The notes below the pieces were generated by a model that saw only the letters and a program-made list of their open reading frames with translations, did no database searches and was not told the origin of the DNA. Of a stretch of DNA of 17,636 nt, positions 6,446 to 13,652 are shown piece after piece. Made by a program: the position numbers and the translations under genes. Where the stretch lies: positions 1 through 17,636 of the forward strand of contig CAXPPN010000043.1 of NCBI GenBank assembly GCA_964219345.1, in the 5' to 3' direction. Position 1 is the first letter of the stretch; every line of letters starts with the position of its first letter. The DNA is from UBA3537 sp964219345. GTDB taxonomy: Bacteria; Bacteroidota; Bacteroidia; Flavobacteriales; Flavobacteriaceae.

Positions 6446-7477
6446 ATGAAAGGTGTTTTATTAGTCAATTTAGGTTCTCCAGATAGTCCAAACCCAAAAG
6501 ATGTCAAGAAATATCTTGGAGAATTTCTTATGGATGAACGTGTCATTGATGTACCGAAGTGGGCAAGAACATTATTGGTCAAAGGTATTATTTTGAATAC
6601 CCGCCCAAAGGCATCAGCAAAAGCATATAAAAAAATCTGGTGGGAAGAAGGCTCGCCACTAATTGTTCTTTCTGAACGATTAAAAGAAAAATTACAAAAA
6701 GAAATTGATTTGCCTATTGCTTTGGCAATGCGTTATGGAAGCATGTCTATTAAAAAAGGACTTCAAGAGTTACATGACAAAGGGATTACAGAGGTTTTTA
6801 TGATTCCTTTATATCCTCAATTTGCGATGGCTACTACCGAAACTATTTTGGTTTTAGCAGATGAAATCCAAAAGGAATTTTTTCCAAAAATGACGATTGA
6901 AAGTTTGCCTCCTTTTTACAATAATCCAGACTACATCAAAGTTCTTTCGGAGTCCATTAAGTCTCATTTAAAAGGAAGAGATTATGAGCATTTACTTTTT
7001 TCTTACCATGGTATCCCAGAACGTCACATTCGAAAAAGTGATATCACCAAATCGCATTGTAAAATTGACAAATCATGTTGCAATACCCCGTCAGATGCTC
7101 ATGCCTATTGCTACAAGCATCAATGTGTTGAGGTTACAAGATTGGTTGGTGAATATCTCGAACTTGAGCCAGGGACTTTTTCTACATCATTTCAATCGCG
7201 TTTAGGATTTGATCCTTGGCTACGACCATATACAGATCGCACCATAGAACGCTTGGGTAAAGAAGGTATAAAAAATATGGCTATTGCAACCCCTGCATTT
7301 GTGAGTGATTGTTTAGAAACTTTAGAAGAAATTGCTATGGAAGGTGAGGAGATTTTCCATGAAGCAGGCGGAGATAACTTTACTACAATTCCATGTTTAA
7401 ATGACAATTCTGAGTGGGTTTTGTTGCTTGCGAAATGGATAATGGAGTGGAACGAAAAAGTACTAATATCTAGCTAA
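6446..7477 (+). CDS. hemH: Ferrochelatase with Cys-rich insert
   Basis: HemH inserts Fe2+ into protoporphyrin IX as the final step of protohaem synthesis. It has 343 residues. The N-terminus GVLLVNLGSPDSP is diagnostic. LLFSYHGIPERHIR contains the conserved catalytic His188, GFDPWLRPYT lies at about 254-263, and AFVSDCLETLEEI at 284-296 carries the conserved acidic residue. Between the His motif and the GFDPW region there is a dense cysteine run: Cys205, Cys211, Cys212, Cys222 and Cys227 (KSCCNTP, AYCYKHQC). Some bacterial ferrochelatases bind a [2Fe-2S] cluster through internal or C-terminal cysteines. This segment is a candidate for such a site, although cluster ligation here is an inference. 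The gene follows the AraC-type regulator by 13 nt and abuts the MATE gene with no gap. Confidence 0.97.
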   Translation: MKGVLLVNLGSPDSPNPKDVKKYLGEFLMDERVIDVPKWARTLLVKGIILNTRPKASAKAYKKIWWEEGSPLIVLSERLKEKLQKEIDLPIALAMRYGSMSIKKGLQELHDKGITEVFMIPLYPQFAMATTETILVLADEIQKEFFPKMTIESLPPFYNNPDYIKVLSESIKSHLKGRDYEHLLFSYHGIPERHIRKSDITKSHCKIDKSCCNTPSDAHAYCYKHQCVEVTRLVGEYLELEPGTFSTSFQSRLGFDPWLRPYTDRTIERLGKEGIKNMAIATPAFVSDCLETLEEIAMEGEEIFHEAGGDNFTTIPCLNDNSEWVLLLAKWIMEWNEKVLISS

Positions 7478-8824
7478 ATGGCCAAAGCAATAGTTTCAGA
7501 TTTTGGAACAGAACCCATAGGAAAATTACTTGTTCGGCAAGCAGTTCCTGCGGCTATTGGGATTTTAGTAATGTCTCTCAATATTCTTATTGATACAATT
7601 TTTGTTGGGCATTGGATTGGTTCTCAAGCCATTGCGGCTATTAATGTTGTTTTGCCTGTTTCTTTTTTTATTGCAGCGCTTGGGATGTCCATTGGGGTTG
7701 GAGGCTCATCAATTATTTCTAGAGCATTGGGCTCAAAATCAAAATCTAAAGCACTGAAAACTTTTGGTAATCAGATTACGCTTACGCTTACTCTAACGCT
7801 TACTTTTATCGCTTTTGGCCTATTTTTTATTGATGAAATTATCCCGGTTTTTGGAGGTAAAGGCACTATTTACGAGCCGTCCAAGATCTATTATAGAATC
7901 GTTTTGTATGGTGTTCCTCTTTTGGCACTTTGCATGATGGGAAACACTGTTATTCGTGCAGAAGGAAAACCAAAATTTGCGATGTATGCGATGATGATTC
8001 CATCAGTTTCAAATTTAATTTTAGATGTTATACTTATTAAATTTTTAGATTTAGGGATGACAGGAGCCGCTTGGGCAACAACCTTTTCTTATGCATTTTG
8101 CTTTGCCTTTGTTTTTTGGTTTTTTATTTCAAAATATTCTGAAATGAAAATCAATTGGAGTCATTTGGGATTAAAGAAAAAGATTGTTTCTGAAATTAGT
8201 AGTTTGGGTTCGGTCACACTAACTCGTCAAGCTGTTGTCAGTGTTACATATCTATTAATGAATAATATTTTATTTGAATTTGGAGGGGAAACATCGGTAA
8301 CGGCTTATGCCATTGTTTCTAGAATGCTGATGTTTGCTTTGTTTCCAATTTTTGGTATTACGCAAGGTTTTATTCCTATTGCAGGGTTTAATTATGGTGC
8401 AAAAAATTACAATCGTGTAAAGCAAACTATTGGAATAGCGATTCGATATTCTATTATTTTGGCAACATTAATATTTGTTCTTCTTTTTGGCTTTCCAGAA
8501 CTGATTACTAAGGCATTTACAACAGATATTTCTGTAATTGAGAAAACACCAAATGCGATGCGATGGGTTTTTGCTGCAACGCCAATTATTGCTATTCAAT
8601 TGATTGGAGCAGCGTATTTTCAAGCCGTAGGAAAAGCAACTCCAGCTTTATTGCTCACACTTTCTCGACAAGCATTTTTCTTTATTCCTCTAATTTTTAT
8701 ATTACCTTTATGGTATGGAGAGTTGGGGGTTTGGATGGCGTTTCCAGCCTCCGATGTGCTTTCAACATTAGTAACAGCTTATTTTTTACAGAAAGAAATC
8801 AAAAATAATTTAAAAGAATCCTAA
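7478..8824 (+). CDS. MATE-family multidrug/metabolite efflux transporter
   Basis: A 448-residue polytopic inner-membrane protein with about 12 hydrophobic segments arranged as two similar halves. Family landmarks include the opening GKLLVRQAVPAAIGILVMSL, the AEGKPKFAM loop at 161-169, and FNYGAKN at 305-311 in the second half, all typical of MATE (NorM/MepA-like) carriers, which export organic compounds against Na+ or H+. The ATG begins on the base after the hemH stop, and its own stop overlaps the hemJ start (TAATG). It is therefore almost certainly translated as part of the haem operon. Export of porphyrin or a haem precursor is a reasonable guess from context only; sequence does not reveal substrate. 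Residues 101-109 are an unusual TLTLTLTLT run encoded by hexanucleotide repeats. Confidence 0.93.
   Translation: MAKAIVSDFGTEPIGKLLVRQAVPAAIGILVMSLNILIDTIFVGHWIGSQAIAAINVVLPVSFFIAALGMSIGVGGSSIISRALGSKSKSKALKTFGNQITLTLTLTLTFIAFGLFFIDEIIPVFGGKGTIYEPSKIYYRIVLYGVPLLALCMMGNTVIRAEGKPKFAMYAMMIPSVSNLILDVILIKFLDLGMTGAAWATTFSYAFCFAFVFWFFISKYSEMKINWSHLGLKKKIVSEISSLGSVTLTRQAVVSVTYLLMNNILFEFGGETSVTAYAIVSRMLMFALFPIFGITQGFIPIAGFNYGAKNYNRVKQTIGIAIRYSIILATLIFVLLFGFPELITKAFTTDISVIEKTPNAMRWVFAATPIIAIQLIGAAYFQAVGKATPALLLTLSRQAFFFIPLIFILPLWYGELGVWMAFPASDVLSTLVTAYFLQKEIKNNLKES
7778..7807 (+). repeat. In-frame hexanucleotide repeat inside the MATE gene
   Basis: Five consecutive 6-nt units, ACGCTT ACGCTT ACTCTA ACGCTT ACTTTT, encode alternating Thr-Leu within a membrane segment (residues 101-110 of the transporter). 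Gain or loss of one unit would keep the reading frame and change the helix by two residues. Confidence 0.6.
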
Positions 8825-9360
8825 TGGAATATTACAATTATATTAAATCACTTCATTTAATTTTTGTCATTACATGGTTTGCAGGATTATTTTATATCCC
8901 CCGTTTATTTATTTATCATATTGAGGCCAATAGCAAACCTTCTCCAGAAAAAGAAATTCTTACGGAACAATTGAAGATGATGGCAAAACGATTATGGTAT
9001 ATCATCACATGGCCATCAGCGATTTTGGCTACAATTTTTGCATTATGGCTTTTGCATATTGCTCCCTATTGGCTTGAACAACCTTGGATGCACCTAAAAC
9101 TTGCCTTTGTTGTTTTACTTTTTACATACCATTTCAAAACACATATGATGTTTAAAACACTCCAACGTAATGAAATTAATTATTCTTCAAATTTTATGCG
9201 TATATGGAATGAAGGCGCAACATTAATTTTATTTGCTATTGTATTTTTAGTTATTCTAAAAAATACTTTAAATATGGTTTATGGTCTTTTGGGGCTTATT
9301 GGGCTAGGTGTTATTTTGATGCTTGGAATTCGCCTTTACAAAAAGACCAGAAAAAACTAA
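8824..9360 (+). CDS. hemJ: HemJ-type protoporphyrinogen IX oxidase (CopD-like membrane protein)
   Basis: A 178-residue protein with four to five hydrophobic segments (about 8-30, 57-80, 89-108, 132-146, 151-170). HemJ enzymes oxidise protoporphyrinogen IX to protoporphyrin IX in the inner membrane, and are annotated either as HemJ or as 'CopD family'. The family's functionally important His in the first membrane segment and Lys in the third match His11 (SLHLIFVITWFAGLFYIPR) and Lys92 (WMHLKLAF). The ITWPSAILAT segment is also typical. Its place in an operon with hemH, and the absence of hemG or hemY in the window, support this role strongly. Its ATG overlaps the MATE stop by one base, so the two are translationally coupled. 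Confidence 0.9.
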   Translation: MEYYNYIKSLHLIFVITWFAGLFYIPRLFIYHIEANSKPSPEKEILTEQLKMMAKRLWYIITWPSAILATIFALWLLHIAPYWLEQPWMHLKLAFVVLLFTYHFKTHMMFKTLQRNEINYSSNFMRIWNEGATLILFAIVFLVILKNTLNMVYGLLGLIGLGVILMLGIRLYKKTRKN

Positions 9361-9409
9361 GATCTCGACTCCTACATTTTCATTATATTTATAAAAAAAG
9401 AAATCCACT

Positions 9410-10861
9410 ATGACAAAACGCAATCTGTCATTAAGCTCAAGAATATTTTTCTATATGATTCTTTTGGTTGTATTGGCCTCAATTTTGATTGCGGTAGTTA
9501 CGGTGTATCAATATAACGAGCAGTCTCAAGACTATCACCGCAAGCGTTTAGAACGAAAAGAAGCACAACTAATTTCGAGTATAAATTATGTTCTAAAAGA
9601 ATTTAGCTGGGAAATTAAAACAGAAAATTTACCACTAATTTTCAAAGACAAGATTTATGAAATAGCCAATATTCATAATGTTACTTTTAATCTGTATGAT
9701 TTAAAAGGGCATCTGCTAAAATCCTCTAAGGTAAGACTAAAAAATGACCCCATTCCAGACCAATTACCCAATTATATTTTAGATACTTTAAGTCAAATTA
9801 CTTCTAAACGATTCGTAGAAAAAAATAAATTATTAGATGGCAACTATAGGTCATCCTATTTGATTTTGAATAATCCAACCTCAATGCCCATAGGAATTTT
9901 AAATGTTCCATATTTTGATGATGATTCTTTAAACTCAGGAGAATTAAAAGAGTTTTTGATCCGTCTTGGTTATGCCTATATTATAATGATGCTTGTGGCC
10001 ATAGCTTTCGCTTATTTTATGTCAAAATTAATCACAAAATCGATCAAAACAATTAGTGATAAAATGTATGCAACCCGCTTCGAAAAGCAAAATAAAAAAA
10101 TTGCTTTGGAAGGTGCAACAACAGAAATCAAATCACTTGTAGAATCCTATAACAATATGATTGATGCATTGGAAGAAAGTGCCCAAAAATTGGCTTCTAG
10201 TGAACGCGAGCAAGCATGGCGAGAGATGGCAAAACAAGTTGCTCATGAGGTCAAAAATCCATTAACCCCCATGCGTTTAAGTGTTCAAAGTTTTCAGCGA
10301 ATGTTTGACCCAAAAGATCCTGAAATTCATAAAAAAGTAGACGAGTACAGCAAAACACTTATTCAACAAATTGACACAATGAGTAAAATTGCAGAGGCCT
10401 TTTCTAATTTTGCAAAAATGCCGGCACAGAATTTAGAACAATTAGATATTGTTGAAGTTGTTGAACGTGCATTGGAAATTTTTCCATCTGAAAACATCAA
10501 GTTTTCGGCCACTAGTTCTGAAATTATTGCCATAGCTGATAAAGACCAGATCAATAGAATTGTTAATAATTTGGTTAAAAATGCAATTCAGTCTGTTCCT
10601 GAAAATAAAATTCCAGATATTGAAGTTGAATTATCTGAAAAAGATGAGCATGTTTATATAAAAGTAAAAGATAATGGAAGCGGAATTGATGACACAATAA
10701 GTCAAAAGATTTTTGAGCCAAAGTTTACCACTAAAACGAGTGGAATGGGCTTAGGATTACCTATGATAAAAAATATAATTGAAACCTACAATGGTAGTAT
10801 AAGTTATGATACAACTAAAGGAAAAGGAACTGTATTTGTAGTCTCTTTTCCAATAAAATAA
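9410..10861 (+). CDS. NtrY-like sensor histidine kinase without an adjacent response regulator
   Basis: A 483-residue membrane histidine kinase. Transmembrane helix 1 is at about 12-33, followed by a periplasmic sensor region of some 150 residues (about 36-184), helix 2 at about 186-205, and a HAMP linker to about 258. The dimerisation H-box AWREMAKQVAHEVKNPLTPM carries His279. HEVKNPLTP is the form typical of NtrY/FixL-type kinases. The ATPase domain has the N-box NNLVKNAIQSVP (386-397), DNGSGI (421-426), the F-box-like FEPKFTTK and GMGLGL (445-450), all intact. The gene begins 49 nt after hemJ with no recognisable promoter or terminator between, so it may be cotranscribed. There is no response regulator in the window; its partner and signal are unknown. 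Confidence 0.93.
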   Translation: MTKRNLSLSSRIFFYMILLVVLASILIAVVTVYQYNEQSQDYHRKRLERKEAQLISSINYVLKEFSWEIKTENLPLIFKDKIYEIANIHNVTFNLYDLKGHLLKSSKVRLKNDPIPDQLPNYILDTLSQITSKRFVEKNKLLDGNYRSSYLILNNPTSMPIGILNVPYFDDDSLNSGELKEFLIRLGYAYIIMMLVAIAFAYFMSKLITKSIKTISDKMYATRFEKQNKKIALEGATTEIKSLVESYNNMIDALEESAQKLASSEREQAWREMAKQVAHEVKNPLTPMRLSVQSFQRMFDPKDPEIHKKVDEYSKTLIQQIDTMSKIAEAFSNFAKMPAQNLEQLDIVEVVERALEIFPSENIKFSATSSEIIAIADKDQINRIVNNLVKNAIQSVPENKIPDIEVELSEKDEHVYIKVKDNGSGIDDTISQKIFEPKFTTKTSGMGLGLPMIKNIIETYNGSISYDTTKGKGTVFVVSFPIK

Positions 10862-10871
10862 TAATAATATC

Positions 10872-11654
10872 ATGCGATTTAATACTCTTTTAGTACACCT
10901 TGAAAATGATATTTCAATCATTACAATTGATCGTCCAAAGAAGCTCAATGCACTTAACAAGGAAACAATTTCTGAACTTCATCACGCCATAAAAGAAGCT
11001 GATGCAAACAAAAATGTAAGAGCTATTATACTTACGGGGAACGGTGAAAAAGCATTTGTAGCTGGTGCAGATATCAGTGAATTTGCAGATTTTGACGTTC
11101 AGCAAGCAGCTCAACTTTCTAGAGAAGGTCAAATGCTATTGTTTGATTTTATAGAAAACTTATCGACACCTGTTATTGCTGCGGTAAATGGATTCGCATT
11201 AGGAGGTGGCTTGGAGCTCGCTATGGCGGCACATTTTAGAGTAGCAAGTGACAATACTCGCATGGGACTTCCTGAAGTAAGTTTAGGCGTCATACCAGGT
11301 TATGGTGGAACTCAACGTTTAGCTCAATTAATAGGTAAAGGCCGCGCACTTGAAATGATTATGACGGCTCAAATGATAGACGCTTCAAAGGCCGAACAAT
11401 GGGGCTTAGTTAATGCAGTAACTTCTCAAGAAGAGCTTATACCATATTGTATTTCATTGGCTGAAAAGATTAAACGCAATGGCCCATTGGCAATTTCTGC
11501 AGCAATCAAGTCAGTTAACGCAAATTTTGATAAAAGCATCAATGGTTATGATGTAGAAATCTCTGAGTTTGCAAAGTGTTTTGGAACCAAAGATTTTAAA
11601 GAGGGAACAACGGCTTTTTTAGATAAGCGAAAGGCTAATTTTTCAGGTGAATAG
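10872..11654 (+). CDS. Enoyl-CoA hydratase/isomerase (crotonase family)
   Basis: A 260-residue crotonase-fold enzyme of normal length, predicted cytoplasmic. The N-terminal ITIDRPKKLNALN is typical. Oxyanion-hole residues fall in AFVAGADI (61-68) and ALGGGLE (109-115). The two catalytic glutamates of classic enoyl-CoA hydratases are both present: Glu115 in GGGLE and Glu135 in LPEVSLGVIPGYGG. An active hydratase (trans-2-enoyl-CoA to 3-hydroxyacyl-CoA) is therefore more likely than a dehydratase or synthase relative lacking one Glu. The C-terminus, EGTTAFLDKRKANF, resembles crotonase and 3-hydroxybutyryl-CoA dehydratase enzymes. It starts 10 nt after the histidine kinase gene and ends the plus-strand run, with a terminator just downstream. 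No other fatty-acid oxidation gene is nearby. Confidence 0.94.
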   Translation: MRFNTLLVHLENDISIITIDRPKKLNALNKETISELHHAIKEADANKNVRAIILTGNGEKAFVAGADISEFADFDVQQAAQLSREGQMLLFDFIENLSTPVIAAVNGFALGGGLELAMAAHFRVASDNTRMGLPEVSLGVIPGYGGTQRLAQLIGKGRALEMIMTAQMIDASKAEQWGLVNAVTSQEELIPYCISLAEKIKRNGPLAISAAIKSVNANFDKSINGYDVEISEFAKCFGTKDFKEGTTAFLDKRKANFSGE

Positions 11655-11663
11655 CATTTACAA

Positions 11664-11698
11664 AAACAAAAAAACCCTATAACATTTGTTATAGGGTT
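11664..11698 (-). terminator. Stem-loop terminator between converging genes, strongest for atpC
   Basis: A perfect 11-bp stem (AACCCTATAAC at 11673-11683 pairing with GTTATAGGGTT at 11688-11698) with a 4-nt loop. On the minus strand it is followed by TTTTT-G-TTTTT, giving a clear intrinsic terminator for atpDC. On the plus strand the stem is followed by AATATATTG, a poorer tail, but it may still end the enoyl-CoA hydratase transcript. Confidence 0.85.
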
Positions 11699-11721
11699 AA
11701 TATATTGTTTGAGTTTAAAAC

Positions 11722-11997
11722 TTAATCAGCCAACACAATAATTTTATTGGCATTCATCTCAATCGTTCCAGAGTTGATAGCAAGCCAGAATCCTTTATCC
11801 TTTTGCTCAAATTTTGAAGCATTTTCTTTATCAATGCTAATGTTACCACTTATTTTTACAAACCCTTCTTTCAAAATAGAAACAATAGGTGCGTGATTGT
11901 TTAGCATTTCAAAATCCCCATTTATTCCTGGAACAGAAACGCTATCAACTTCGCCTTTAAAAAGAGTGGTTTCTGGTGATACAATTTCTAAATACAT
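11722..11997 (-). CDS. atpC: F1-type ATP synthase epsilon subunit, short form
   Basis: A 91-residue epsilon subunit. It contains the N-terminal beta-sandwich that joins the gamma stalk to the c-ring: MYLEIVSPETTLFKGEV, then PGINGDFEMLNNHAPIVSIL, and the final NANKIIVLAD strand. It stops there. The two-helix C-terminal domain found in the E. coli subunit (about 139 residues), which inhibits ATP hydrolysis when extended, is absent. Short epsilon subunits are common in Bacteroidota, so this is probably the normal length rather than a truncation. The stop is followed by a good terminator, and the reading frame has no damage. It lies 11 nt downstream of atpD, as a two-gene unit apart from the other ATP synthase genes, which are not in the window. 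Confidence 0.93.
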   Translation of the reverse strand: MYLEIVSPETTLFKGEVDSVSVPGINGDFEMLNNHAPIVSILKEGFVKISGNISIDKENASKFEQKDKGFWLAINSGTIEMNANKIIVLAD

Positions 11998-12008
11998 ATC
12001 TGTAAAAC

Positions 12009-13517
12009 TTAAGCTTCAGCTAACATTTTTTCTCCTGCCTCAATAGCCTCCTCAATGGTTCCTTTGAGGTTGAAAGCAGCTTCTGGTAAGTGATCCAATT
12101 CACCATCCATAATCATATTGAAACCTTTGATGGTTTCTTTGATATCGACTAACACCCCAGGGATACCAGTAAATTGCTCTGCAACATGGAATGGTTGAGA
12201 TAAGAAACGTTGTACACGTCGTGCGCGTCCAACGGCAAGTTTATCTTCTTCCGAAAGTTCTTCCATCCCAAGAATTGCAATAATATCTTGTAGTTCTTTG
12301 TAGCGCTGTAATAACTCTTTTACACGTTGTGCACAATCGTAATGTTCTGCACCAAGAATATCTGCAGTCAAAATTCTAGAGGTTGAATCTAGAGGATCCA
12401 CGGCTGGATAGATACCAAGCTCTGCAATTTTACGTGACAATACCGTTGTGGCATCCAAGTGGGCAAATGTTGTTGCTGGCGCTGGATCTGTAAGGTCATC
12501 CGCAGGGACATAAACCGCTTGAACTGATGTAATAGATCCTTTCTTTGTTGATGTAATACGTTCTTGCATTGCTCCCATTTCAGTGGCTAATGTTGGCTGA
12601 TATCCTACCGCTGATGGCATACGTCCTAGAAGTGCAGATACCTCTGAACCTGCTTGTGTAAATCGGAAAATATTGTCAACGAAGAATAATACATCTTTTC
12701 CTTGACCATCGCCTGCGCCGTCACGGAAATATTCTGCAATTGTTAATCCAGAAAGTGCAACTCGTGCACGTGCTCCAGGAGGTTCGTTCATTTGTCCAAA
12801 AACAAAAGTGGCTTTAGATTCTTTCATAGCCGCCTTGTCTACTTTCTTAAGATCCCATCCACCGTCTTCCATAGAGTGCATAAAATCTTCCCCATATTTT
12901 ATAATTCCTGATTCTAACATTTCACGAAGTAAATCATTTCCTTCACGCGTACGTTCCCCTACACCTGCAAATACTGAAAGTCCACCATGACCTTTAGCAA
13001 TATTATTAATTAACTCCTGAATCAATACAGTTTTACCTACACCTGCACCACCAAATAGTCCAATTTTACCACCTTTGGCATAAGGCTCAATAAGGTCAAT
13101 CACTTTAATTCCTGTAAAAAGAACTTCAGTTGAAGTTGAAAGATCTTCAAATTTTGGCGCTTCTCTATGGATTGGCAATCCATCTTTTCCAGCTTTTGAC
13201 AAGTTTCCTAAACCGTCAATAGCATCACCAATGACATTGAATAGACGACCATAAACATCATCACCAATGGGTACTTGAATAGGTGCACCTGTAGCGTTAA
13301 CTTCTGTTCCACGACTTAATCCATCTGATGAATCCATAGCAATGGTACGTACAGAATTTTCACCAATGTGAGATTGAACTTCGAGAACAAGCGTTGAACC
13401 ATCTGGGCGATTGATTTCTAGAGAATCATAAATTTTTGGGAGTTCTGCTCCAGAATCAAATTCTACATCAATAACTGGGCCTACAATTTGAGAAACTTTA
13501 CCTGTAACTTTTGACAT
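12009..13517 (-). CDS. atpD: F1-type ATP synthase catalytic beta subunit
   Basis: Beta subunit of F1Fo ATP synthase, 502 residues, the catalytic nucleotide-binding subunit of the soluble F1 head on the inner membrane. The N-terminal barrel begins GKVSQIVGPVIDVEF. The Walker A loop GGAGVGKT is at 156-163. GERTREGNDL follows, with the catalytic Glu188. The Walker B region is VLFFVDNIFRF (276-286). The DELSEED-type loop that couples to gamma reads EELSEEDK and leads into ARRVQRFLSQPF. All catalytic motifs are intact. It is the first gene of an atpD-atpC unit. Separation of atpDC from the remaining atp genes is an arrangement known in Bacteroidota. A -7-like promoter box lies about 63-70 nt upstream of the ATG. 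Confidence 0.98.
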   Translation of the reverse strand: MSKVTGKVSQIVGPVIDVEFDSGAELPKIYDSLEINRPDGSTLVLEVQSHIGENSVRTIAMDSSDGLSRGTEVNATGAPIQVPIGDDVYGRLFNVIGDAIDGLGNLSKAGKDGLPIHREAPKFEDLSTSTEVLFTGIKVIDLIEPYAKGGKIGLFGGAGVGKTVLIQELINNIAKGHGGLSVFAGVGERTREGNDLLREMLESGIIKYGEDFMHSMEDGGWDLKKVDKAAMKESKATFVFGQMNEPPGARARVALSGLTIAEYFRDGAGDGQGKDVLFFVDNIFRFTQAGSEVSALLGRMPSAVGYQPTLATEMGAMQERITSTKKGSITSVQAVYVPADDLTDPAPATTFAHLDATTVLSRKIAELGIYPAVDPLDSTSRILTADILGAEHYDCAQRVKELLQRYKELQDIIAILGMEELSEEDKLAVGRARRVQRFLSQPFHVAEQFTGIPGVLVDIKETIKGFNMIMDGELDHLPEAAFNLKGTIEEAIEAGEKMLAEA

Positions 13518-13579
13518 TACTTCTATGCGTTTTATTTTTAGCTAAAATTATGTTTGAAAAACTGTTAGTTTTTGCGCTG

Positions 13580-13587
13580 CAAAGATA
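13580..13587 (-). promoter_or_regulatory. Probable -7 box of the atpDC promoter
   Basis: TATCTTTG on the minus strand matches the Bacteroidota -7 consensus TAnnTTTG, about 63 nt upstream of the atpD ATG and just after the preceding terminator. The nearest upstream TTG (13613-13615) is about 25 nt away, longer than usual, and lies inside the terminator hairpin. The -33 element is therefore uncertain. Confidence 0.5.
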
Positions 13588-13599
13588 GATAATATAATT

Positions 13600-13630
13600 A
13601 AAAAACCCAGAGCAAATGCCTGGGTTTTTT
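13600..13630 (-). terminator. Intrinsic terminator after the SGNH lipoprotein gene
   Basis: An 11-bp stem, AAAAAACCCAG (13600-13610) pairing with CTGGGTTTTTT (13620-13630), closes on a loop that itself contains GC-AAAT-GC. On the minus strand it ends in six Ts, followed by AATTATATT. It lies 23 nt beyond the lipoprotein stop and separates that unit from the atpDC promoter. Confidence 0.88.
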
Positions 13631-13652
13631 TTAATTGATTTATTATTGTTTT

